Assembly: GCF_036227225.1 (NCBI RefSeq)
Contig: NZ_CP109444.1
Span: forward strand, 10,521,501 to 10,585,500
Source: Streptomyces sp. NBC_01478
GTDB lineage: Bacteria; Actinomycetota; Actinomycetes; Streptomycetales; Streptomycetaceae
Length of the DNA: 64,000 nucleotides
Direction: 5' to 3'
Position 1 is the stretch's first letter. The number at the start of each line of letters is the position of its first letter. This document shows positions 27,681 to 35,217 of the stretch, piece by piece. Both the position numbers and the translations under genes were made by a program. The notes beneath the pieces were generated by a model. The model saw nothing but the letters and a program-made list of their open reading frames with translations, had not been told where the DNA came from and ran no database searches.

Positions 27681-28249
27681 CCCGCAGAGCGTGCGGCAAG
27701 GCGCATTCAGCTCGGTTTCACCATGGTTTCAGCGCCCTAGAACTGGGCTTCGGAGGGCAATTCCTCGTTGCTTCCCTGCTGTTGCGTCTCAGGACGGCCG
27801 TCGCCTCGTTGGCGTCTTCGACGAATATGCAGAAGCTATCCTCGCCACTGACCCGTCTGCTGCGTCTGCGCTCTGGCGCAGTCTCGCGGCCACGCAGCAG
27901 TAACCTTGACACATGTGCGGGCAGGGACAGCTTGGCGGACAATACAAGGCCGCAGATATTTAGCCCGGTCAGTGCTGGCGTCGTGGGCTTGAGTGGCATC
28001 GGCCAAGGCCAGGGCGGTGCTTCGTGGATCAGCCGTCGGCGGACTCCGTAGTGGCGGAGAAGGTCTCTGACGAACACTCAAACTCAGAGATCAAGCCCCA
28101 GGGAGCCAGGGCACCCGTTCTGCCGGGCCTGGACGTCGTTCATCGCTACGGGGGTGGCCGGCATTGTTGGCAGGGTTGCTGCCAGACGAGGCCACATTGA
28201 ACCGCCTCAGGGTCGTCGGAGACTTCGGATTGTTCTGAGAGGGTGTTAA
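27681..28249. other. Intergenic region between ABC gene and IS5-family element
   Basis: This 569-base stretch has no gene I can support. A plus-strand frame ending at 27903 (ending AEAILATDPSAASALWRSLAATQQ) has protein-like composition and might be the tail of a lost gene, but it has no recognisable family. The ABC gene promoter must lie at the left end. Confidence 0.45.
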
Positions 28250-28267
28250 GAAGTCATCTCATTTGGT
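28250..28267 (+). repeat. Left terminal inverted repeat of the IS5-family element
   Basis: GAAGTCATCTCATTTGGT; matches the right end perfectly in inverse orientation. The three bases before it (TAA) are repeated after the right end. Confidence 0.9.
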
Positions 28268-28717
28268 GAGTCTGCGGTAGCAGATGAGGGTGCAGGCGAT
28301 GCTGGTGAAGGCCAGGAAGTGCTCGGCCTTGCGCTCGTAGCGGCGGTGCAATCGGCGGCATCCAGCGAGCCAGGACATCGTGCGTTCTATGGTCCAATGG
28401 TGGCGGCCCAGACGGGTCGAGGAGTCAATGCCTCTGCGGGCGATGCGGTGCCGGATCCCTCGGCTGGATAACCATCGCCGCAGGTGGTTGTAGTCATAGC
28501 CCTTGTCCGCGTGGAGTTTGCGGGGCCTGCGCCGCCGGGGTCCCCGGCGGGATCGGATCGGCGGTATGCCCTGCGCCAAGGGGATCAGTGCCTGGCTGTC
28601 GTGCGTGTTGGCGCCCGAGATGCCGATGGACAGGGGCAGTCCGGTGCGCTCCGTGATCAAGTGGATCTTTGACCCGTACTTACCCCGGTCTACAGGATTC
28701 GGACCTGTCAGTTCCCC
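28259..28717 (-). CDS. IS5-family transposase, orfB (catalytic C-terminal part)
   Basis: This frame continues the transposase after the shift: GELTGPNPVDRGKYGSKIH, the second catalytic Asp region ISGANTHDSQAL, LHADKGYDYNHLR and the Glu-containing HHWTIERTMSWLAGCRRL, ending LICYRRLTK. It has no start or ribosome-binding site at the beginning of the homologous part and should be made only as a fusion with orfA of about 269 residues. The open frame itself extends to 28906. Confidence 0.88.
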   Translation of the reverse strand, partial: GELTGPNPVDRGKYGSKIHLITERTGLPLSIGISGANTHDSQALIPLAQGIPPIRSRRGPRRRRPRKLHADKGYDYNHLRRWLSSRGIRHRIARRGIDSSTRLGRHHWTIERTMSWLAGCRRLHRRYERKAEHFLAFTSIACTLICYRRLTK

Positions 28718-29067
28718 TTTTTCAGGGCCCGCATGTTCACCGAGTCGATCGCGCACCGCGACCAGTCCAACTCGCCACGGGAGCCGAGTTCGTCGAGCAC
28801 CAGACGGTGGAGTCTGGCCCACACCCGGGCCTTCGACCACTCGGTGAAACGCCGGTGAGCCGTCGCGCCGGACGGCCCGAACGACGCGGTCGGCAACTGC
28901 TGCCACGTGCAGCCCGAGGTCGCCACGAAGACGATTGCGGCCAGCACTTCGCGGTCACCGTGCCGGCGTCGGCCCCCACCCTGGGGCCGCGAGGGCGCAT
29001 CCGGCACCACCCGCTGGAACAGTTCCCACAACTCATCCGGCACCAGCCGCTCAACGATCCTCGCCAC
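28708..29067 (-). CDS. IS5-family transposase, orfA
   Basis: From a GTG at 29067 this frame gives 119 residues with the DUF4096-like N-terminus (RLVPDELWELFQRVVP), the helix-turn-helix-like ATSGCTWQQLPTASFGPSG and the first catalytic Asp in DWSRCAIDS, ending RALKKGN. Its last codons lie on a run GAAAAAGGGG (minus strand, 28723-28714). A -1 slip there reads GEL and enters the catalytic frame. Confidence 0.88.
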   Translation of the reverse strand: MARIVERLVPDELWELFQRVVPDAPSRPQGGGRRRHGDREVLAAIVFVATSGCTWQQLPTASFGPSGATAHRRFTEWSKARVWARLHRLVLDELGSRGELDWSRCAIDSVNMRALKKGN

Positions 29068-29084
29068 GACTGCCAGCTTACCCA

Positions 29085-29102
29085 ACCAAATGAGATGACT
29101 TC
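29085..29102 (-). repeat. Right terminal inverted repeat of the IS5-family element
   Basis: ACCAAATGAGATGACTTC on the plus strand, the exact complement of the left terminus, followed by TAA. Confidence 0.9.
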
Positions 29103-29398
29103 TAAGTCCCTGCCCCCTCGGTTCGTGATCTCTCGTCCGCGGTACTGAGCGGCACACGCCGGCCGTTCGGCATGTATGTGCCGGGGTTCGAGGCGTGGCG
29201 TGAGCACCGCATCCGAGCGACTTATCGGACGAGCAGTGGGTGCTGAACGAGCCGATGATCACGACCTGGAAACAGGATCGCGTGAGCCGGTCGGCGACAG
29301 GATCCCCCGGGACCTGTGCTCTCAGGAGGTCGTGAAACGCGATCTTCTACCAGAACTGGATGGGTTGTCATCGGCGCGAGCTGTCCTATGGTCTGCTA

Positions 29399-29478
29399 GC
29401 CGGGTCGGCGATAGCAGATCAGAGTGCAGGCGACGGCGACGAAGGCAAGGAAGTGTTCCGACTCGCGTTCGTACCCTG
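29399..29478 (-). pseudogene. Fragment of another IS5-family transposase C-terminus
   Basis: On the minus strand this short stretch reads YERESEHFLAFVAVACTLIC then YRR, clearly related to the end of the intact element's transposase (RKAEHFLAF, CTLICYRR) but diverged. Only about 26 codons survive. It shows that an older related element once lay here. The stretches 29106-29398 and 29479-29487 hold nothing else I can name. Confidence 0.75.
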
Positions 29479-29487
29479 GTCAGACCA

Positions 29488-29880
29488 TCAGCGGGTACAG
29501 GCCTTGGTGATCTCTCCGGTCGCGCTGATGGCAGGTGAGAGGTTGGGGGTCTTGTCGCCGTTGTCCACGGACTCCTTCACGTTGTCCAAGGCTTTCTCCA
29601 TATCGTCGATGGCTTTGAGTACGTCCTTGTCATGGTGCTGGGCACGGATGTCGTCAAGATTTTTCCTGATCCTCTCGATCGACTTGTCGGCATTCTCCGG
29701 ATACAGGACTGCGTCCTTTACGGCTACTCCGAGAGTGCCGACGCTTTCAGACAATGCATCGGCGGCCCGTGCGCAGCCCACGGCATCATCCGGGCCACAT
29801 GCAACAAGACCAAGCATCGCTGGGGCGCTGATCAGAGCGGCGCTGATGGCGATGAAGGTGCGGTGCCTACGCACGACCAT
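29488..29880 (-). CDS. Small putative lipoprotein
   Basis: The 130-residue precursor has a basic start (VVRRHR), a hydrophobic helix and a lipobox LVAC (Cys about 28), so it is probably a membrane-anchored lipoprotein. The mature part is helical and charged (SIERIRKNLDDIRAQHHDKDVLKAIDDMEKALDNV), suggesting a coiled coil. The function is unknown. Just before the ATG the minus-strand ribosome-binding site GAGAGG is followed by its complement CCTCTC, which may form a small hairpin. It sits alone among transposon scraps. Confidence 0.7.
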   Translation of the reverse strand: MVVRRHRTFIAISAALISAPAMLGLVACGPDDAVGCARAADALSESVGTLGVAVKDAVLYPENADKSIERIRKNLDDIRAQHHDKDVLKAIDDMEKALDNVKESVDNGDKTPNLSPAISATGEITKACTR

Positions 29881-30261
29881 GAGAGGTTCCTCTCGGATGC
29901 AGTGGATGAACGCACGGAAGACCTGGCTCTCGCACTCCTGAGAACGCGGGCTACCACTCCCAAGGTTGCCTGCGTCTTCCCAACTCCGCTGTGTCAGCCA
30001 GAACTTGGCCGATTCTCACGTGACCGTGCCCGGTGTGCCAAAGTGGATCCCGGCGTCCGGTGCTGGAATTCCGGCATGCCCACCGACTCACGCTCCATTC
30101 GAAGGTGTGTCCGCCACGTTCCTCCACGAGCGCTCCGAACGGTCTTCGCCCACGCTCCAAATCCCAGCATTCACATGCAGGACTGACGGCCCGTAGGGTT
30201 ATCTTTACGATCAATGATCGATCGGTGAGCCTTTTCCGAGTTGGCGGTGCTGACGGTCGGA

Positions 30262-30405
30262 CGGCTGCTCCGGACCTCGCCGGCTCTGCCCGGCTCGACT
30301 CACGACCTGACCGCCGCACGACAGCACGGGATCATCAAAGGCCTCGCTGATGCGGGACTCAAATGCAGGGCGAACGAGTCATATCAAGGCGGCGACGACC
30401 CGGGA
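30262..30405 (+). pseudogene. Remnant of an IS112/IS5-like DDE transposase
   Basis: The plus-strand frame reads GRLLRTSPALPGSTHDLTAA, then RQHGIIKGLADAGLKCRANE and SYQGG. This is the familiar block around the second catalytic Asp (PGSTHDLTAAR, GLI..L, ADKAYQG) of a widespread Streptomyces transposase. About 48 codons remain, with no start, no third catalytic region and unrelated sequence on either side. Confidence 0.72.
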
Positions 30406-30570
30406 CCTGTCCCGGTGGGCCTCTCACATGGCACGGCTGCCGAGCTCAGCTGGCCAGTTGGTCTTTCCATGGCAGGCCCGTCGAGGTCGATGTCGTTCAG
30501 CAACCGCAGCGATGTCCGCGCAATGACCCCAGAGTTGATTTTCACCCGCCTTGCCACCTCTCACTTGGCA

Positions 30571-30608
30571 CCCTGACACATGCTGAAGGTCCTCTGACGG
30601 TGTCAGGG
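30571..30608. repeat. Inverted repeat upstream of the flavin monooxygenase
   Basis: CCCTGACAC (30571-30579) and GTGTCAGGG (30600-30608) are exact complements separated by 20 bases. It lies directly beside the 28-bp palindrome. It may be an extra regulator site or a weak stem-loop. Confidence 0.5.
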
Positions 30609-30613
30609 GATGT

Positions 30614-30641
30614 AGGACTGTCCCGCCGGCGGGACAGTCCT
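30614..30641. promoter_or_regulatory. 28-bp perfect palindrome upstream of the flavin monooxygenase
   Basis: The half-site AGGACTGTCCCGCC (30614-30627) is followed without spacer by its exact complement. The central 18 bases (TGTCCCGCC and complement) match the palindrome at 37406-37423 before the MbtH-like gene apart from its central bases. It lies 125 bases before the monooxygenase start. A shared, probably cluster-specific regulator is inferred. Confidence 0.75.
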
Positions 30642-30766
30642 GCAGGCAAGCTCGCTGTGAACTGCCCGTCCTGGCACTGGCGTTGTCTTGACCGGCTGAT
30701 CCGCTTCCGTGAACGTGGAGGTGATTCAACGACGTCAGAGGCGCAGTTGACCGAGGGGGAAACGAC

Positions 30767-32284
30767 GTGGGACACGCCGGCATGGACGCGGACGTGGTGA
30801 TCGCCGGCGCCGGGCCGACGGGCTTGATGCTCGCCTGTGAGCTGCGGCTGGCGGGTGTCGACGTGATGGTGGTCGAGCGGCTCGCAGAGCGGACCGGCGA
30901 GTCGCGAGCCGGCGGGATACATTCCCGCACCCTGGAGGTACTGGATCAGCGAGGGGTCCTGGACCGTTTCCTGGCGGTCGGCGAACTGACGCCGGTGGCT
31001 CACTTCTCCGGGCTCTGGCTGGATCTCGACGGATTCGAGTCCAGATACCCCCACCCACTGATGCTCCCTCAGTCCGCTATCGAGCGGCTGTTGGAGGAGT
31101 GGGCCGCCGAACTCGGTGTGCGCGTGCGCTGGTCGTCCGAGGTGAGTGGGATCCGCCAGGACGAGGCCGTCGTAGAGGTCGAACTGCGTACGGCGGAGGC
31201 GGCGCCTGCGACGCTGCGCGCCCATTACCTCGTGGGCTGTGACGGAGGGCGCAGCACGGTGCGCAAGCTGTCAGGCATCGACTTCCCCGGTACTCCGGCG
31301 ACGATGACCGCGCTGCTCGGCGACGTCGAACTCCCCGATCTGCCCGAGGAGTACATCTTCATGCGGCGCTGTACGGGTGGCCACTTCTCGGCGATCGCCT
31401 TGGAGCCGGGCTGGCACCGGGTGTTCACATCCGAGTACGACCACGTCGCGGATCGCGACGAACCCGCGACGTTCGAGCAGCTCCGGGAATCGCTGGTCAG
31501 GCTCGCGGGCACGGACTTCGGCATGCACAACCCCAAGTGGATCTCACGGTTCGGCGACGCCGCACGGCAGGCTTCCCGGTACCGGGAAGGCCGAGTGCTG
31601 CTTGCGGGCGATGCGGCCCACATCCACTACCCGGCCGGCGGGCAAGGGCTGAACGTGGGAGTGCAGGACGCGGTCAACCTTGGCTGGAAGCTCGCCCTGG
31701 TGGTGCGTGGCCAGGCGTCGGAGAGCCTGCTGGACAGTTACCACGTCGAGCGCCACCCCGTCGCGGAGCGCGTTCTGCACAACACCCGGGCACAGGCGGC
31801 TCTGGTCCGCCCCGGCGCTGAGACGGACGCGCTGCGCGATGTGTTCGGCTCGCTCCTTGAGTTCGACGATGTCAACCAGTTTCTGGGCGGCATGATCACC
31901 GGACTGCACATCCGGTACCCGGCCGACGGCGACCATCCGCTGGTGGGCCGTCGAGTCCCCGACGTCGATCTCAAGACGTCTGACGGCGACACGTGGGTCT
32001 ACGAGCTGCTGCACGCTGCCCGTCCCGTGCTGCTCGACCTGCGCGGCAGCGCCGAAGCGGCGGCGGTCACTGACGGCTGGGCCGATCGCGTCGACCTCGT
32101 GGAGGCGCGGAGCGAAGACGACAGCTGGCCCGTCCCTGTCGTCGGGGAGATCCCCCCTCCCGCCGCGCTCCTCATCCGCCCCGACGGCCATGTCGCCTGG
32201 GCGACCGCCGTCGGCGACGCACCCGACATCTCAGCGCTCCGGACCGCCCTCGCGACATGGTTCGGCCCCGCCCAGGAGAGGTGA
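30767..32284 (+). CDS. FAD-dependent aromatic hydroxylase (class A flavin monooxygenase)
   Basis: The 505-residue protein has the PHBH-type FAD fold: dinucleotide motif VIAGAGPTGLMLA near residue 12, the second FAD/NADPH motif YLVGCDGGRSTVRK, and LLAGDAAHIHYPAGGQGLN. A C-terminal thioredoxin-like domain (about 390-505) follows, as in rifampicin monooxygenase/MhpA-type enzymes. It would hydroxylate an aromatic or phenolic substrate using NAD(P)H and O2. The GTG at 30767 has GAGGGGGA at good spacing. It is the leftmost gene of the cluster, and its upstream palindrome matches the one before the MbtH-like gene, supporting membership; it could act as a tailoring or resistance enzyme. Confidence 0.87.
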   Translation: MGHAGMDADVVIAGAGPTGLMLACELRLAGVDVMVVERLAERTGESRAGGIHSRTLEVLDQRGVLDRFLAVGELTPVAHFSGLWLDLDGFESRYPHPLMLPQSAIERLLEEWAAELGVRVRWSSEVSGIRQDEAVVEVELRTAEAAPATLRAHYLVGCDGGRSTVRKLSGIDFPGTPATMTALLGDVELPDLPEEYIFMRRCTGGHFSAIALEPGWHRVFTSEYDHVADRDEPATFEQLRESLVRLAGTDFGMHNPKWISRFGDAARQASRYREGRVLLAGDAAHIHYPAGGQGLNVGVQDAVNLGWKLALVVRGQASESLLDSYHVERHPVAERVLHNTRAQAALVRPGAETDALRDVFGSLLEFDDVNQFLGGMITGLHIRYPADGDHPLVGRRVPDVDLKTSDGDTWVYELLHAARPVLLDLRGSAEAAAVTDGWADRVDLVEARSEDDSWPVPVVGEIPPPAALLIRPDGHVAWATAVGDAPDISALRTALATWFGPAQER

Positions 32285-32519
32285 GGGATCGCCTGAACTG
32301 ACGGGTTCACGATGCCGGCGGAGATGCTGTGCTCGTCTCGGTGCCCGGAGCGTGCCCCAGTGGACGAGGCGGGTCCCAGTGGGCTGGAAGCTGTCCGGCG
32401 TGGCCGTTCCCTCGGGCCGCCCGGTCCTGGACCGGCTCAGCCTCTTCGACTCCTGAGCCGGTCGGTCACGGCGTTCGCGCGTACCGTCGGGCGTGCCTCT
32501 GTTCGTTTGTTCGGGCCGG

Positions 32520-33689
32520 TCAGAGCGGGTTCACGCGGTACATCGGGAAGTACGACCCGATCCTGCCGTTCGCGTAGTCGTCGGCCAGCTCGGGCACCCG
32601 GTCGAAGTCGTAGACCACGTCCGATCCCTCCGGCGCTATCCATCCCTCGGCCTCCATGAAGTCACGGATTCCCGGCGAGTCCGGCAGTCGCCACACGTGC
32701 GTGTTCACATGGATGTGCCGAGCAATGGATTCGGCTCCCCGCAGATGCGAGAGACGCATCCCCGCCTTCCAGCCGCACGTGGCGACGACCCCTTCGCGGG
32801 CCAGGGCACTCAGGGTGACGTCGTACAGAGGCTCGCCGATGTTGTCCACGAAGATCGCAACCCCGTAGCCGTCGCTGAGGTTCTTGACGACGTTCAGGAA
32901 GTCCGCGACCGACGTCCGGCGCCGCTGGTGCCGGTCCCGGTCCGTCCGTTCCCGCCGGGTGGGCAGCGAGAGGTCGGGGAAGCGGCGGCGATCCACCGGG
33001 GTGATGCCGTTCTCTCTCAGGAAGGCGACACGCTCGTCCGAACCCGCCGCCATCGCCACGCGGAACCCGGCCCGTTTGGCCAGCATCAACTCGGCGAAGG
33101 CCACGCCGCCGCCCCACCCGAACACCAGGTGGTTCGCCGGATCGTCGTCGGCCACCTGCGTCCGCCAACACCCGTACGCCTTCTGCCAGTTGTCCCAGGC
33201 AGTGAAGTACCGCCCGTATGCGGCCCATTGGGTTAGCGAGTACGCCGTGTCGTCCGGGAGCCGCAGGAGCAGCCGTACGTCCAACTTGGTCCGCTCGGCC
33301 AGCAGGCCGATGGTGCCGGGACAGTCGTAGGCGTAGGCGAGTTCGGCGTACTCGAAGCGGTCGAGCCTCCCGAACGGCATGAGCAGACACAGGTCCCCTT
33401 CCCGGACCTGGACGTCCTGCCCCGCGTTCACCTTGAGGACGCGCACCACGCCCAGGTTGCCGAGGACCACTGCGTCCTCACCTCGACTGCTGCACACGTC
33501 GATCGGCGAACGGGTCAGCGCGTGATCCATGTTCGCCTCCCAGGAGCCGATGATCGGCTCCACCAGTGCCTCACCCTCGTCCAGCGGGCCGAAGGTGAAG
33601 CGCTCGCATTGCAGCGCGTCGGCGGCTCCGCCGTCGTGAGGGCCGGCGAGCGCACCGGAGCGCAGGACCCAGGCTTGCGGTGAGTAGAT
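32520..33689 (-). CDS. Medium-chain dehydrogenase, crotonyl-CoA-reductase-like
   Basis: The protein has about 389 residues if read from an ATC codon at 33689, or 347 from the first canonical start (GTG, 33563). A GroES-like domain (VEPIIGSWEANMDHAL, GVVRVLKVNAG, EGDLCLLMPFG) and a Rossmann domain (FGWGGGVAFAELMLAKRAG) are clear. The N-terminal family segment (QAWVLRSGALAG, then FTFGPLDEGEAL) lies upstream of 33563 in the same frame but has no ATG, GTG or TTG. A good GGAGG (33695-33699) sits five bases before the ATC. As the last gene of the acyl operon it may reduce or otherwise process the acyl chain. It has no clear zinc ligands. Confidence 0.75.
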   Translation of the reverse strand: MYSPQAWVLRSGALAGPHDGGAADALQCERFTFGPLDEGEALVEPIIGSWEANMDHALTRSPIDVCSSRGEDAVVLGNLGVVRVLKVNAGQDVQVREGDLCLLMPFGRLDRFEYAELAYAYDCPGTIGLLAERTKLDVRLLLRLPDDTAYSLTQWAAYGRYFTAWDNWQKAYGCWRTQVADDDPANHLVFGWGGGVAFAELMLAKRAGFRVAMAAGSDERVAFLRENGITPVDRRRFPDLSLPTRRERTDRDRHQRRRTSVADFLNVVKNLSDGYGVAIFVDNIGEPLYDVTLSALAREGVVATCGWKAGMRLSHLRGAESIARHIHVNTHVWRLPDSPGIRDFMEAEGWIAPEGSDVVYDFDRVPELADDYANGRIGSYFPMYRVNPL

Positions 33690-33732
33690 GACAACCTCCG
33701 GTGATCGAGCGCGTTCGCGGATTCAGGCGCGG

Positions 33733-34671
33733 TCAGGGGGCCGTGACGGCCGGTACCCGGTAGTCCACCGAGACACCGCCCCACGCCTCACCGGCGCCGT
33801 AGGCCACGGCCCCGAGCCGTCCCGCGGCGGGGAGGGAACCGGCGTCCAGTTCCTCGGCGAACGCCAGCGGGATCGAGGCGGACGACGTGTTCCCGGAGTT
33901 CTCGATCCGGTTCACGAAGGGCACGCCGAGATGGGTGGTGAAGCCGCGGATCTGTTCCAGGATGCGGCCGTTCGCCTGGTGACCGACCAGGACGGTCGGT
34001 GCGGGGCCGTGGTCGAAGAGGTACTGCGCCGACTCCGACATGCGGCGCACGGCGCGGTCGTACACCTGCATCCCGTCCAGATGGATGCCGCCCGCGTCCG
34101 TCTCCCGCATGAGCGCCTCCTGAGAGCCGTCACAGCCGGCGACCTGGCGGAAGCCCGAGAACTCCGCGCGGTGCTCCAGCAGGACGGCCGCAGAGCCGTC
34201 GCCGAAGATGCACGCCGTCTGCCGGTCCGTGCGGTCGACCATCCGGGACATGGCCTCCACCGAGCAGACCAGGACCGATCGCGCCTGTCCGACGTCGCAG
34301 AGCGAGAGCCCGGTGACCAGACCGTAGACGAAGCCGCAGCAGGCCGCGTTCATGTCGAAGGCCAGCACCGAGGGCCCCAGTCCGGCGAGTTGTGCCACCT
34401 TCTGCGCGATGCCCGGGATGCGCTGCTGTCCCGAGGTGCTGACGACGACCAGGGCGTCGATCGAGGCGGGGCCGTCCATCCTGGTCACGATCGGCGCGCA
34501 GGCCTCCGCCGCCACCTCCGTGAGCGGGGTCCCGTCCGGCAGCCAGGAGCGCGCCGCGATGCCGCTGCGGCGTCGGATCCAGTCGTCCGTGAGACCGATC
34601 GACGCGAAGTGGTCGTTGTCGATCCTCCGGCCCGGTTTCGCGGTGGCGATGTCGACGATGCCCGCGCTCAT
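33733..34671 (-). CDS. KASIII/FabH-like ketosynthase or acyltransferase
   Basis: The 312-residue protein has the full thiolase-fold triad of FabH: Cys 111 in NAACCGFVYG, His in VGHQANGRIL and Asn in NSGNTSSASIP. It is slightly shorter than FabH. The Pro of the usual VPHQAN is Gly here. FabH condenses an acyl-CoA with malonyl-ACP; relatives in natural product clusters transfer acyl groups between carriers without decarboxylation. Its ATG overlaps the stop of the ACP gene (ATGA), so the two proteins are made together. In this operon it is the best candidate for moving the acyl group from the lipoyl protein to the ACP, or onward. Confidence 0.88.
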   Translation of the reverse strand: MSAGIVDIATAKPGRRIDNDHFASIGLTDDWIRRRSGIAARSWLPDGTPLTEVAAEACAPIVTRMDGPASIDALVVVSTSGQQRIPGIAQKVAQLAGLGPSVLAFDMNAACCGFVYGLVTGLSLCDVGQARSVLVCSVEAMSRMVDRTDRQTACIFGDGSAAVLLEHRAEFSGFRQVAGCDGSQEALMRETDAGGIHLDGMQVYDRAVRRMSESAQYLFDHGPAPTVLVGHQANGRILEQIRGFTTHLGVPFVNRIENSGNTSSASIPLAFAEELDAGSLPAAGRLGAVAYGAGEAWGGVSVDYRVPAVTAP

Positions 34672-34916
34672 CCCTGGCTCGCCAGCTTAACGAAATAGGT
34701 GCTGAAGTCACTCAGGAAGGCGAAGCCCGCGGTCTCCCTCAGGTCGCCCTTGACCTGGAGCTCGCGCTCCAGCTGTTGGTGCAACTCGACCAGGTCGAGG
34801 GAGTCGAGGTCGAGGTCGGCGACCGGCCGGGCGAGGTCGTCGCGGCCCAACGACGGGTCGCGCTCGCGCAGTTTGGCCAGCATGGCGTCCGCGATACGGC
34901 TTTCGATGTCGCTCAT
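34668..34916 (-). CDS. Acyl carrier protein
   Basis: The 82-residue free-standing carrier protein has the phosphopantetheine attachment Ser 39 in DLDLDSLDLVEL. It is acidic and helical as expected for ACPs. The ATG at 34916 lies 13 bases after the lipoyl gene and its stop overlaps the KASIII start. It should hold the acyl unit produced by the E1/lipoyl system. The DSL motif is of the polyketide/fatty-acid ACP type rather than the GGHS/GGDS type of the peptide carriers in this cluster. Confidence 0.88.
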   Translation of the reverse strand: MSDIESRIADAMLAKLRERDPSLGRDDLARPVADLDLDSLDLVELHQQLERELQVKGDLRETAGFAFLSDFSTYFVKLASQG

Positions 34917-34929
34917 GTGCCTTCTCCGT

Positions 34930-35217
34930 TCACGTGACGGGATCTGTGGATCGTGGGGTGAGGGGAGGCTGGTCGGCCGCCAACTGGTACAGCACGTCAC
35001 CGGACTTGAGGATCGTGCCGGCCGTCGCGGAGTGGGCCGTGACCCGTCCGTCGCGCTCCGCCACGATCTCCGTGCTGGCCTTGTCGGTCTCGACGACCGC
35101 GACGACGTCTCCCCGCTCGACCCGGTCGCCGACACCGGCGACCCACTCGATCAGCAGGGCCTCACCGAGGCCGTGCCCGAAGCCGGGAACACACATGTCC
35201 ACGGGGGAGTCGCTCAC
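34930..35217 (-). CDS. Free-standing lipoyl-domain protein (E2-like, without acyltransferase core)
   Basis: From a GTG at 35217 the product has 95 residues and consists of one biotinyl/lipoyl hammerhead domain: PGFGHGLGEALLIEWVAGVG, then VVETDKASTEI with the modified Lys 46, and DGRVTAHSATAGTILKSGDV. Normal E2 subunits have 400 or more residues, with a peripheral-subunit-binding domain and a catalytic acyltransferase core containing an HxxxDG motif. Both are absent and no other ORF in the operon supplies them. The GTG overlaps the E1-beta stop (GTGA), so stoichiometric synthesis is likely. It should accept the acyl group from E1 as an acyl-dihydrolipoyl thioester. Confidence 0.88.
   Translation of the reverse strand: MSDSPVDMCVPGFGHGLGEALLIEWVAGVGDRVERGDVVAVVETDKASTEIVAERDGRVTAHSATAGTILKSGDVLYQLAADQPPLTPRSTDPVT

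Larger units (their letters stand above)
28250..29102 (-). mobile_element. Complete IS5-family (IS427-group) insertion sequence, 853 bp
   Basis: The element is bounded by perfect 18-bp inverted repeats (GAAGTCATCTCATTTGGT at 28250-28267 and its complement at 29085-29102). Flanking TAA on both sides (28247-28249 and 29103-29105) is the target duplication. It encodes one DDE transposase in two overlapping frames joined by a -1 shift. Everything needed for transposition appears intact, so this is probably a recent and possibly active insertion. Confidence 0.92.
29881..30766. other. 886-base gene-poor region before the biosynthetic cluster
   Basis: Apart from a decayed transposase scrap (30262-30405) and two inverted repeats (30571-30608, 30614-30641), I see no supportable gene here. 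Several open frames occur on both strands but none has family similarity or a credible start. It contains the promoter region of the flavin monooxygenase at its right end. Confidence 0.55.

Noticed and set aside
27718..28077. Possible small gene on the minus strand
   Set aside because: No family motif, poor start context and transposon-scarred surroundings; not supportable.
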